The translations under genes were made by a program, and so were the position numbers. Below are positions 1 through 5,960 of a stretch of 21,225 nt of DNA, piece after piece; position 1 is the first letter of the stretch, and the number at the start of each line of letters is the position of its first letter. The stretch is from contig CALKHQ010000212.1 of the NCBI GenBank assembly GCA_937988735.1, positions 1-21,225 on the forward strand, read 5' to 3'. Below the pieces are notes generated by a model. That model saw only the letters and a list, made by a program, of their open reading frames with translations. It was not told the DNA's origin and did no database searches. This stretch comes from an uncultured Alphaproteobacteria bacterium (GTDB lineage: Bacteria; Pseudomonadota; Alphaproteobacteria; CALKHQ01).

Positions 1-2
1 TA

Positions 3-43
3 CCCGGCATTCGTTGCCGGGCAGGATCTGCCGGGTCCGGCAG
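3..43. repeat. Two tandem perfect hairpins at the left edge
   Basis: Two GC-rich inverted repeats lie back to back. The first is CCCGGCA (3-9) with TGCCGGG (15-21) around a 5-nt loop. The second is CTGCCGG (28-34) with CCGGCAG (37-43). Neither is followed by a T-run. They could be the 3' end of a terminator or processing site for a gene outside the window, or a REP-like palindromic unit; the sequence alone does not decide. The inverted repeats are directly visible; the role is inference. Confidence 0.5.
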
Positions 44-71
44 CTTCTGCCGCCCCCGCGCGGCACGCACC

Positions 72-87
72 AGTGACGGATATCACT
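72..87. promoter_or_regulatory. Short inverted repeat upstream of the CenR-like regulator
   Basis: AGTGA (72-76) and TCACT (83-87) form a perfect 5-bp inverted repeat with a 6-nt spacer. It lies about 20 bp upstream of a possible -10 element, TATAGA at 108-113. No convincing -35 hexamer is visible at the right distance. The spacing would suit an operator bound by a dimeric regulator, but the arms are short enough to arise by chance. Confidence 0.25.
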
Positions 88-124
88 CGGAAAACCGCCG
101 TCGCGGCTATAGATTTCAGGAACT

Positions 125-154
125 GACGGCGCCGCGCGGGACGGCGGCGCCGTC
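125..154 (+). promoter_or_regulatory. Strong hairpin in the leader of the response-regulator gene
   Basis: GACGGCGCCG (125-134) and CGGCGCCGTC (145-154) form a perfect 10-bp inverted repeat with a 10-nt loop, ending 24 nt before the ATG at 179. If transcription starts downstream of the TATAGA at 108-113, this folds at the very 5' end of the mRNA. There is no T-run, so an intrinsic terminator is unlikely; a 5' stabilising structure or control of translation is more plausible. The structure is seen directly; the role is inferred. Confidence 0.45.
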
Positions 155-178
155 GCAATCGCCTGGGGCGCAAGCAGC

Positions 179-868
179 ATGTCGGGTGGCAAACGGATCC
201 TGATTGTCGACGACGACGAAAGCCTGCGGAAGTCGCTGGCCGAGCAGCTGAAGCTGCACGAAGAGTTCCAGATCGCCGAGGCCGGCACCGGCCAGGAAGC
301 GCTGGCGCAGCTCAAGCACGAGTACTACGACCTCATCCTGCTCGACGTCGGCCTGCCGGACATGGACGGCCGCGACCTGTGCCGGCTGATGCGGCGCAAC
401 GGCGTCAAGGCGCCGGTGATCATGCTGACCGGCGCCAGCTCCGACGCCGACACCATCCTCGGGCTGGACGCCGGCGCCAACGACTATGTGGTGAAGCCGT
501 TCCGGCTGGGCGTGCTGCTGGCGCGGATGCGCGCGCATCTGCGCCAGCACGAGCAAAGCGAGGATGCGGTGTTCACCATCGGGCCCTACACATTCAAACC
601 CGCCGCCAAGCTGTTGCTGGACGAGGAGAAGAACCAGAAGATCCGTCTCACCGAGAAGGAGACGGCAATCCTGAAGTTCCTCTACCGCGCCGGGGACAAG
701 CCGGTCGGGCGCGACATCCTGCTGAACGAGGTGTGGGGCTACAATTCGGAGGTCACCACGCACACGCTGGAGACCCACGTCTACCGCCTGCGGCAGAAGA
801 TCGAGGCCGACCCTTCCAACGCCGAGATCCTGATCACCGAGCCCGGCGGCTACCGGCTGGTGCCCTGA
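179..868 (+). CDS. cenR: OmpR/PhoB-family response regulator, CenR-like
   Basis: A 229-residue two-domain response regulator. The receiver domain (about 1-120) has the acidic triad D11-D13, phosphoacceptor D56 in LLDVGLPDMDG, switch T84 and K107. A winged-helix DNA-binding domain follows (about 130-229), with LTEKETAILKFLY and the recognition region THTLETHVYRLRQKI. The motif LRQHEQSEDAVFTIGPYTFKP joining the domains is typical, as I remember it, of the alphaproteobacterial CenR group, which controls cell-envelope genes in Caulobacter and its relatives. No histidine kinase is adjacent, so it is an orphan here. The ATG at 179 fits the family N-terminus. OmpR-family membership is certain; the CenR assignment is from sequence memory and needs an alignment. 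Confidence 0.9.
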   Translation: MSGGKRILIVDDDESLRKSLAEQLKLHEEFQIAEAGTGQEALAQLKHEYYDLILLDVGLPDMDGRDLCRLMRRNGVKAPVIMLTGASSDADTILGLDAGANDYVVKPFRLGVLLARMRAHLRQHEQSEDAVFTIGPYTFKPAAKLLLDEEKNQKIRLTEKETAILKFLYRAGDKPVGRDILLNEVWGYNSEVTTHTLETHVYRLRQKIEADPSNAEILITEPGGYRLVP

Positions 869-892
869 GCCGCAGGGCGGGCGGCGGGCTCA
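866..892. terminator. Inverted repeat spanning both convergent stop codons
   Basis: TGAGCC (866-871) pairs with GGCTCA (887-892) around a 15-nt GC-rich loop. Its outer bases are the TGA stop of the response regulator and the TGA stop of the Sel1 gene on the other strand. The symmetrical position suits a bidirectional transcript end. The stem is only 6 bp and no U-tract follows on either strand, so this is a weak call. Confidence 0.3.
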
Positions 893-2053
893 GACGCTGG
901 CCTGCGGCCCGGCGACGAAGGCGGTGAACGCCTCCTGCGCGTCCTGATCGACGTCGAGCTGCAGCGGCGGCAGCGACAGCGTGGTCGCGACCGACGGCGC
1001 ACTCCAGGTGGCCTGGGGAATGGCGTCGCCGGAGAGCGGCTCCGACCACTGCAGGCCGGGCGTTGCGGTAGCGACGGCGGCGCCGGCCGCGGCAGCCCGG
1101 TCGAGCCAGCGCTGGGCGGCCTCGGGGCTCGGAGACGTGCCGTCGCCCGCAGCGAAGGCCTGCGCCACCCGCAGCATCGCGCCGGCGTCGCCGGCTTCGG
1201 CGGCCATCAGCTCGTAGCTCAGCGCCACCCGCGGGTCATGAGCAACGCCGTCCCCGTTCCGGTACCGGTCGGCCAGCATCACGGCGGCCTCGATGTCGCC
1301 TTCGGTGGCGGCGCGATGATACCAGGCAACGGCCCGCGCCGGGTCGTCGCCCGCGATCAGCAGGTCGGCCAGCGGCCTGTATGCGGCCGCATGGCCCGCA
1401 CGCGCGGCGTCCTGCAGCCACAGCACCGCCTGGGCGGGGTCGGCAGTCGCCCCCGTCCCGGCGGCAAGCCGTGCAGCGAGCTCGGTCTGGGCCGCCGGGT
1501 CGCCATCGACGGCGGCGGCGCAGAGCTGATAGAGGCGATCGCGCTCGGCGGGGAGATTGGTGGGGCGGACCAGCCCCGCAGCCGCCTCGCGCCGGCAGTC
1601 GAAGCCGTTGCCGGCCGCCGGGATGACCGGCGGCGGCGGCGCGGGTTCGGCAGCATCGGCAATCGCGATCGGAGCAGCGGACGCCTCGGCGTCGGCCACG
1701 ACCGCGACCGGAACGAGGTCGGCCAGGCGGTCGGGCGGGACCGTCGGCACCACGGCCGCCCCGACGATGGCGGCGGCGCCGAGCGCCAGCGCAGCCCCCG
1801 CGCCGATCAGGCGGCGCAGGCCCTGGCGGCGCGGCTTGCCCAGCGCAAAGACCACCTGGCTGTTCAGCGCCCGGGCTTCCGGGTCGTAGCTCTGCTTGAC
1901 GATGCGCACCGCATGGCGCTTCGCCTCGGGCAGGATGCGGCGGGCGGCCTCGCCGGCGGCGTCGATGTCGTCGCCGCGGTGCCGCGTCACCCAGCCATGG
2001 CCGTCGAACGTCTGAACCTCGAAGGTAGCAGCCTGCGTCATTGCCGTCTCCAT
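890..2053 (-). CDS. Membrane-anchored Sel1-repeat protein
   Basis: About 387 residues. The cytoplasmic N-terminus (1-75) is a small charged domain with FDGHGWVTRHRGDDIDAAGE and no assigned function. One transmembrane helix follows (about 82-103), then an Ala/Pro-rich linker with a PPPP run (about 110-150) and a C-terminal array of Sel1/TPR-like helical repeats (about 185-330; cores such as AVLWLQDAARAGHAAAY, AVAWYHRAATEGDIEAA and ALSYELMAAEAGDAGAM). Sel1 repeats are protein-protein adaptors, here probably periplasmic. The ATG at 2053 follows GAGGGCGGGC; an ATG at 2041 with GGAG six bases upstream, or a GTG at 2065, are alternatives. No partner is visible nearby. Cys residues flank the linker and could form a disulfide. 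Confidence 0.85.
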   Translation of the reverse strand: METAMTQAATFEVQTFDGHGWVTRHRGDDIDAAGEAARRILPEAKRHAVRIVKQSYDPEARALNSQVVFALGKPRRQGLRRLIGAGAALALGAAAIVGAAVVPTVPPDRLADLVPVAVVADAEASAAPIAIADAAEPAPPPPVIPAAGNGFDCRREAAAGLVRPTNLPAERDRLYQLCAAAVDGDPAAQTELAARLAAGTGATADPAQAVLWLQDAARAGHAAAYRPLADLLIAGDDPARAVAWYHRAATEGDIEAAVMLADRYRNGDGVAHDPRVALSYELMAAEAGDAGAMLRVAQAFAAGDGTSPSPEAAQRWLDRAAAAGAAVATATPGLQWSEPLSGDAIPQATWSAPSVATTLSLPPLQLDVDQDAQEAFTAFVAGPQASV

Positions 2054-2101
2054 GCCCGCCCTCACGGCGTGCCGACGGCATTTGGAACTCGGCAGGGTTA
2101 A

Positions 2102-2121
2102 GAAAGGGTGTAGCGCCTTTC
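2102..2121 (-). terminator. Possible hairpin between the DUF2244 gene and the Sel1 gene
   Basis: GAAAGG and CCTTTC (2116-2121 and 2102-2107 read on -) form a 6-bp stem with an 8-nt loop. On the - strand it is followed by TTAA, only a token U-tract. It lies about 75 bp past the DUF2244 stop and about 50 bp before the Sel1 start, so it could end the DUF2244 transcript. Weak evidence. Confidence 0.25.
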
Positions 2122-2194
2122 CCGCTCTGTCCGGCGTATGAATAGCGCTTAACGAGGTATGGTGCCTAGGAAAGCAGGCGTCGTTCCGGTTCTC

Positions 2195-2710
2195 TCAGGC
2201 CGGCACCGGCTGCCGCGCCTGGACGAGCGCCGCGCGCAGCGCCTGCGCCACCTCCAGCCGCTCGGCCGGAGTGAGGAAGCGGCCGACGGTGAGGCGACGG
2301 CCGTGGCTGGCGAGGGTCAGCTGGCTGTCCTCGTCGGGCGGCTCGTCGATCTCGACCCGCAGCCACGTCGGCTGGAAGGTCCAGACCATCGGCGAGCGCC
2401 CGGGCGGAATGCGGGCGACGGTCAGGGCCTCGCGCGTCAGCCGCAGCCGCTCGACCAGCAGGCCGGCGCGACGGCAGGCGCGGAACGCCCACCACAGCAG
2501 CAGCACGTCGAGGCCGAAGTAGCCGGCGACGGGCCACCACCCGTGGCTGAGGAAGACCACGCCCAGCCCGAAGCTGACGACGCTGACCACTCCCAGCACC
2601 CGCCTGGCGCCCCGCGGCGACAGGCTGCGGTTCGGCATCAGCACGGCGTCGAACAGCACCGCCGGCGGGGCGGCGGACTCACCGTCCGGACTGGTCTCGA
2701 CGTTGGCCAT
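2195..2710 (-). CDS. DUF2244-family integral membrane protein
   Basis: A 171-residue protein. A short N-terminal tail leads into FDAVLMPNRSLSPRGARRVL, the recognisable opening of DUF2244 proteins. Two closely spaced transmembrane segments follow (about 38-57 and 60-78, with GWWPVAGYFGLDVLLLWWAF), then a cytoplasmic C-terminal beta-rich domain containing WTFQPTWLRVEID and GRRLTVGRFLTPAERLEVAQAL. The family is common in alphaproteobacteria and has no established function. It starts 104 bp from nth and is transcribed away from it, a gene pair I believe recurs in alphaproteobacteria. Length and layout match the family. Confidence 0.85.
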   Translation of the reverse strand: MANVETSPDGESAAPPAVLFDAVLMPNRSLSPRGARRVLGVVSVVSFGLGVVFLSHGWWPVAGYFGLDVLLLWWAFRACRRAGLLVERLRLTREALTVARIPPGRSPMVWTFQPTWLRVEIDEPPDEDSQLTLASHGRRLTVGRFLTPAERLEVAQALRAALVQARQPVPA

Positions 2711-2814
2711 CGGCTCATGATAGGAGCGGGCCCCGAAACCCGCACAATCCTGGCGGTGCGACCCGTCGTCACGCCGCCGCCAGCCGTGGAGCTCCGCCCA
2801 TCCCCCGCAAGACG

Positions 2815-3453
2815 ATGAGCCGCGCCGCGATCGATGCGCTGTTCGCGCGGCTGGCCGAGATCAACCCGGCCCCGACGACCGAGCTCGAGTACCGGAACCC
2901 GTTCACGCTGCTGGTCGCCGTGGTGCTGTCGGCGCAGACGACCGACGCGGCCGTCAACAGGGCGACGGCACCTCTGTTCGCCACCGTGGACACGCCGGAG
3001 AAGATGGTGGCGCTGGGCGAGGAGCGGCTGGCCGAGACGATCAAGACCATCGGGCTCTACCGGACCAAGGCGAAGAACGTGATCGCGCTGAGCCGGCAGC
3101 TCATCGAGCACCACGGCGGCGAGGTCCCTCGCGACCGGGCGGCGCTTGAGGCGCTGCCCGGGGTCGGGCGGAAGACGGCCAACGTGGTGCTGAACACGGT
3201 GTTCGGCGAGCCGACGATCGCCGTGGACACCCACCTGTTCCGGCTGGCCAACCGCACCGGGCTTGCCCCGGGCGACACCCCGCTGGCGGTCGAGCAGGCG
3301 CTGCTGAAACGGGTGCCGGCCCGCTGGCGCCAGCATGCGCACCACTGGCTGATCCTGCACGGGCGCTATGTGTGCAAGGCGCGCAAGCCGGAGTGCTGGC
3401 GCTGCCCGATCGTCGATCTCTGCCTCTACCCGGCGAAGAACCTGGCGCCCTGA
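2815..3453 (+). CDS. nth: Endonuclease III (DNA glycosylase/AP lyase)
   Basis: A 212-residue base-excision repair enzyme that removes oxidised pyrimidines and nicks the abasic site by beta-elimination. The helix-hairpin-helix reads LPGVGRKTANVVL with the catalytic Schiff-base lysine K120, followed by the catalytic aspartate D138 in VDTHLFRLANRTG. The C-terminal 4Fe-4S cluster ligands are C187, C194, C197 and C203 (C-x6-C-x2-C-x5-C). All these positions match the numbering of the E. coli enzyme, which supports the ATG at 2815 even though no good Shine-Dalgarno precedes it. It ends 18 bp from the convergent lipoprotein gene. Confidence 0.97.
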   Translation: MSRAAIDALFARLAEINPAPTTELEYRNPFTLLVAVVLSAQTTDAAVNRATAPLFATVDTPEKMVALGEERLAETIKTIGLYRTKAKNVIALSRQLIEHHGGEVPRDRAALEALPGVGRKTANVVLNTVFGEPTIAVDTHLFRLANRTGLAPGDTPLAVEQALLKRVPARWRQHAHHWLILHGRYVCKARKPECWRCPIVDLCLYPAKNLAP

Positions 3454-3471
3454 CCCCGCGAAGCGGCGACG

Positions 3472-3789
3472 TCAGCTCATCCGGCAGCTCGACAGCGGCG
3501 CGCCGTTCGCGCGGCTGCGCGCCTCGGCGTGGGCGACGACCCGGCTGCCGGCCTCGGGCGCGAGGAAGAAATCGACCACGCAGTCCGGGCCGGCATATTG
3601 CCAGACCTGGGTGTCGAGCTCGCTGCGGGCGCTGTGGGGCCGCCCCAGCGCGCCGCTGACCTCGGCCTCCGTCTGACCGATGAAGCGCGCCGGCTCGATC
3701 ACCGGCCCGCCTGCGGCCGGGCGCCCCGACGACTGGCAGCCCGCAACCGTTGCCGCCAGCAGCGCCAGCGGCAGCACAACGGCCCTCAT
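3472..3789 (-). CDS. Small lipoprotein, BamE/SmpA-like
   Basis: A 105-residue predicted lipoprotein. The signal peptide ends in lipobox VAGC with the lipidated cysteine at 18. The mature part carries FIGQTEAEVSGALGRPHSAR and a later VWQYAGPDCVVDFFL. This pattern, an LxG-like opening, ALGxP, WxY, then a hydrophobic strand, resembles the BamE/SmpA fold, but similarity is too weak for a firm assignment and true BamE is usually found elsewhere. Two further cysteines, C70 and C102, could pair in the periplasm. It starts only 3 bp after the bactofilin stop, so the two genes are almost certainly cotranscribed. Likely location: inner face of the outer membrane. Confidence 0.8.
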   Translation of the reverse strand: MRAVVLPLALLAATVAGCQSSGRPAAGGPVIEPARFIGQTEAEVSGALGRPHSARSELDTQVWQYAGPDCVVDFFLAPEAGSRVVAHAEARSRANGAPLSSCRMS

Positions 3790-3792
3790 CCC

Positions 3793-4593
3793 CTATTCCG
3801 CTGCCTTGCGGCTGAGGTCGCCCGCGTCGCCGGTGCCCTCCCCGGCCGGGTCTGCCGACGCCTCCTGCGGCTTCAGGATCGAGGCCGCACTCGGCCGCGC
3901 CCCGGCATCGGCGCGGTCCGCAGCGCCTGCCGCAGCGGTCGCCGCCCCTTCCGCTGCGACCGCTGCGGTCTCGGCGGGTTCGGCGGGCGCCACGTCGCCG
4001 CGGAGCTGCCCGCCGACCGTGACCTCGAGCCGCCCGTAGCGGATGACGCCGGAGACACGCCCGGTGCCGCGGATGGTGAGCCGGTCCGCGACCTTGAGCT
4101 CGCCGTCGAACCTGCCGCCGATCTCGGCGTTGCGCACCTCGACGTCGCCCTTCAGCGTGCCCGCCGGGCCGATCTCCAGCCGGCCGCAGTCGCGTACGGT
4201 CGCATCGACATGGCCGTCGATCACCAGCACGTCACAGGTGGTGATCTCGCCGCTGATCGAGATGTCCTGGCCGATGTGCATCCGCTTGCCGGTGTCGCGG
4301 CGCGGCTCGGGCACCGCCGCCGGCTCCGTGGACGGCCCCACCGGCCGCGTGACCGGCTCCCCAAGCAGCGCGGTCAGCCGGTTCGGCACCGCCGAAGGGC
4401 GGGGCCAGGCCGAGCGGCCGAGGGCCGGATTGGGCTGGTCGGAGTCGGCAAGCGGCCGGCGCGCGGGCCCCGTCCGGGTGAGCGACGGGCCAGGCGCGGC
4501 GGCCTTGCCCGGCTCCAGCCGGGGCGTCTCCACCCCGCGCTGGGATGGTTTCGGGCGCGATGGCCTGTCCACACCGCGGTCTTTGCGGAACAT
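3793..4593 (-). CDS. Bactofilin family cytoskeletal protein
   Basis: A 266-residue bactofilin. The N-terminal tail (about 1-100) is Pro/Arg-rich and probably disordered. The central bactofilin core (about 103-205) is a right-handed beta-helix made of short repeats such as ISGEITTCDVLVIDGHVDA, LEIGPAGTLKGDVEVRNAEI and GRFDGELKVADRLTIRGTG. An Ala-rich acidic tail follows. Bactofilins polymerise without nucleotides into membrane-associated filaments that position cell-wall or stalk machinery. No M23 peptidase partner is adjacent, unlike many bactofilin loci; the neighbour is a lipoprotein. The tails are longer than in the smallest bactofilins. The ATG at 4593 has GAGG eight bases upstream. Confidence 0.92.
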   Translation of the reverse strand: MFRKDRGVDRPSRPKPSQRGVETPRLEPGKAAAPGPSLTRTGPARRPLADSDQPNPALGRSAWPRPSAVPNRLTALLGEPVTRPVGPSTEPAAVPEPRRDTGKRMHIGQDISISGEITTCDVLVIDGHVDATVRDCGRLEIGPAGTLKGDVEVRNAEIGGRFDGELKVADRLTIRGTGRVSGVIRYGRLEVTVGGQLRGDVAPAEPAETAAVAAEGAATAAAGAADRADAGARPSAASILKPQEASADPAGEGTGDAGDLSRKAAE

Positions 4594-4825
4594 CGATTAT
4601 CCTCGTCCTGGAAGCGCCGGGGCTGCGCCGCGGCCGCTGCCCGTTCGCCGGGCCGGTCGGAAGCGGACTTTATCGCTTTTGCCGCACCGACTCCAACTGC
4701 CGCGATGAAAGCCGCGGCGAATGGCGCCGCGCGCGGGGCCCATCGGCGGGTGCAGGCCCCGGCACCCCATGCTATCCATGGCGAATTGGGCCCGTCGCCC
4801 GGCCCAGCAACCCGGAACGGATCGA
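4594..4825. other. Divergent promoter region, bactofilin / sugar kinase
   Basis: This 232-bp gap is the longest in the window and separates two outward-facing genes, so it must hold both promoters. On -, TTGGAG (4691-4696) with an 18-nt gap to TAAAGT (4667-4672) is a weak sigma70-like candidate for bactofilin. On +, TGCTATCCAT near 4770-4780 could be an extended -10 for the kinase, with no clear -35. I see no RNA gene, and the short open frames here look like chance in GC-rich DNA. Confidence 0.35.
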
Positions 4826-5839
4826 ATGACAGCAACGGCAGGCGGCGCCGCGCGCGACGTGGTCGGCATCGGCAACGCGATCATCGACATCATTGCCCAT
4901 GCGGACGAGGACTTCCTCGCCCGGCATGCGCTGACCAAGGGCGCAATGAACCTGATCGACGACGACTTCGCCGAGCGCCTGTATGCGGCGATGCCGCCGG
5001 CGGTCGAGGCCTCGGGCGGGTCCTGCGCCAACACCATGGTGGGCATCGCCTCCTTCGGCGGGCGCGCCGGCTACATCGGCAAGGTTCGCGACGACGCCTT
5101 CGGCCGCATCTTCCGCCACGACATCCGGGCGATCGGCGTCGATTTCGAGACGGCGCCCGCCACCGACGGGCCGCCGACCGCGCGCTCCCTGATCCTGGTG
5201 ACGCCGGACGCGCAGCGCACCATGCACACCCATCTCGGCGCCTGTGTTCACCTCGGGCCGGAGGATGTCGATCCCGCCTTCGTCCAGTCGGCGCGCATCG
5301 TCTATCTGGAAGGCTATCTGTGGGACCCGCCGGCGGCGAAACGGGCGCTGCTGAAGGCGGCGGAGGCGGCGCACGCCGCCGGTCGCATGGTCTCGCTCAC
5401 CCTCTCCGACCCGTTCTGCGTGGAGCGCCACCGCGACTCGTTCCGCGAGCTGATCACCCGCCACGTCGACCTGCTGTTCGCCAACGAGGCCGAGATCCTG
5501 TCGCTGTACCAGGTCACCGACTTCGCCGACGCGGTGGCGGCCGTCCGCAACGACTGCGCGGTGGCGGCGCTGACCCGCAGCGCGAAGGGATCGGTGCTGG
5601 TGAGCGGCGACGCGGTGATCGAGGTCGCGGCCGAGCCGGCCGCGCGCGTGGTGGACACCACCGGCGCCGGCGACCAGTATGCGGCGGGCTTCCTGTTCGG
5701 CCATGCCCGCGGCCTGCCCCTCGCCGAATGCGGCCGGCTGGGCAGCCTGGCCGCGGCCGAGGTGATCGGCCATGTCGGGCCGCGGCCGGAGATCCGGCTG
5801 GCCGACCTGCTGGACGCGGCCGGGACGGACGCGGCGTAG
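4826..5839 (+). CDS. PfkB-family carbohydrate kinase, adenosine kinase-like
   Basis: A 337-residue ribokinase-fold enzyme that probably phosphorylates a nucleoside or sugar using ATP. PfkB signature 1 is visible as GGSCANTMVGIASFGGRAGYIGKV (64-87) and signature 2 as DTTGAGDQYAAGFLFG (277-292), with the anion hole GAG and catalytic base D283. The opening VVGIGNAIIDI and the FEN-like FANEAEI (218-224) fit the adenosine-kinase-like subgroup common in alphaproteobacteria; substrate cannot be read from sequence. An in-frame ATG exists at 4721, but the one at 4826 places the first strand where the family expects it. It stands alone, with the next + gene 121 bp downstream. Confidence 0.9.
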   Translation: MTATAGGAARDVVGIGNAIIDIIAHADEDFLARHALTKGAMNLIDDDFAERLYAAMPPAVEASGGSCANTMVGIASFGGRAGYIGKVRDDAFGRIFRHDIRAIGVDFETAPATDGPPTARSLILVTPDAQRTMHTHLGACVHLGPEDVDPAFVQSARIVYLEGYLWDPPAAKRALLKAAEAAHAAGRMVSLTLSDPFCVERHRDSFRELITRHVDLLFANEAEILSLYQVTDFADAVAAVRNDCAVAALTRSAKGSVLVSGDAVIEVAAEPAARVVDTTGAGDQYAAGFLFGHARGLPLAECGRLGSLAAAEVIGHVGPRPEIRLADLLDAAGTDAA

Positions 5840-5840
5840 C

Positions 5841-5868
5841 GCGGGCAACTCCCGCCGTCGTTGCGGGA
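5841..5868 (+). terminator. Overlapping hairpins after the kinase gene
   Basis: Just past the kinase stop there are competing stems: GCGGG (5841-5845) with CCCGC (5851-5855), and TCCCGC (5850-5855) with GCGGGA (5863-5868). Both use the CCCGC block, so only one forms at a time. No T-run follows. This may be a weak or factor-assisted transcript end before the substrate-binding protein gene. Confidence 0.3.
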
Positions 5869-5960
5869 AGCCCGGCGCCCGTGGCAAGGGTGCGACGCCC
5901 GGACCGAGCGTGCGCGTCCGGCGGTCCAGCATGACCCGACAGGCCCGGGAGAGAGCCCCG

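Noticed and set aside
2147..2152. TTAA elements near the Sel1 gene considered as a CtrA box
   Set aside because: The two TTAA elements are not spaced by 7 bp, so the CtrA consensus is not met.
4721..4825. An upstream ATG for the adenosine-kinase-like gene
   Set aside because: The extra 35 residues are Arg/Pro-rich and precede the normal family start.
3529..5934. An 801-codon open frame on + across the lipoprotein, bactofilin and kinase genes
   Set aside because: It covers three real genes in other frames or strands and has low-complexity Arg-rich composition.
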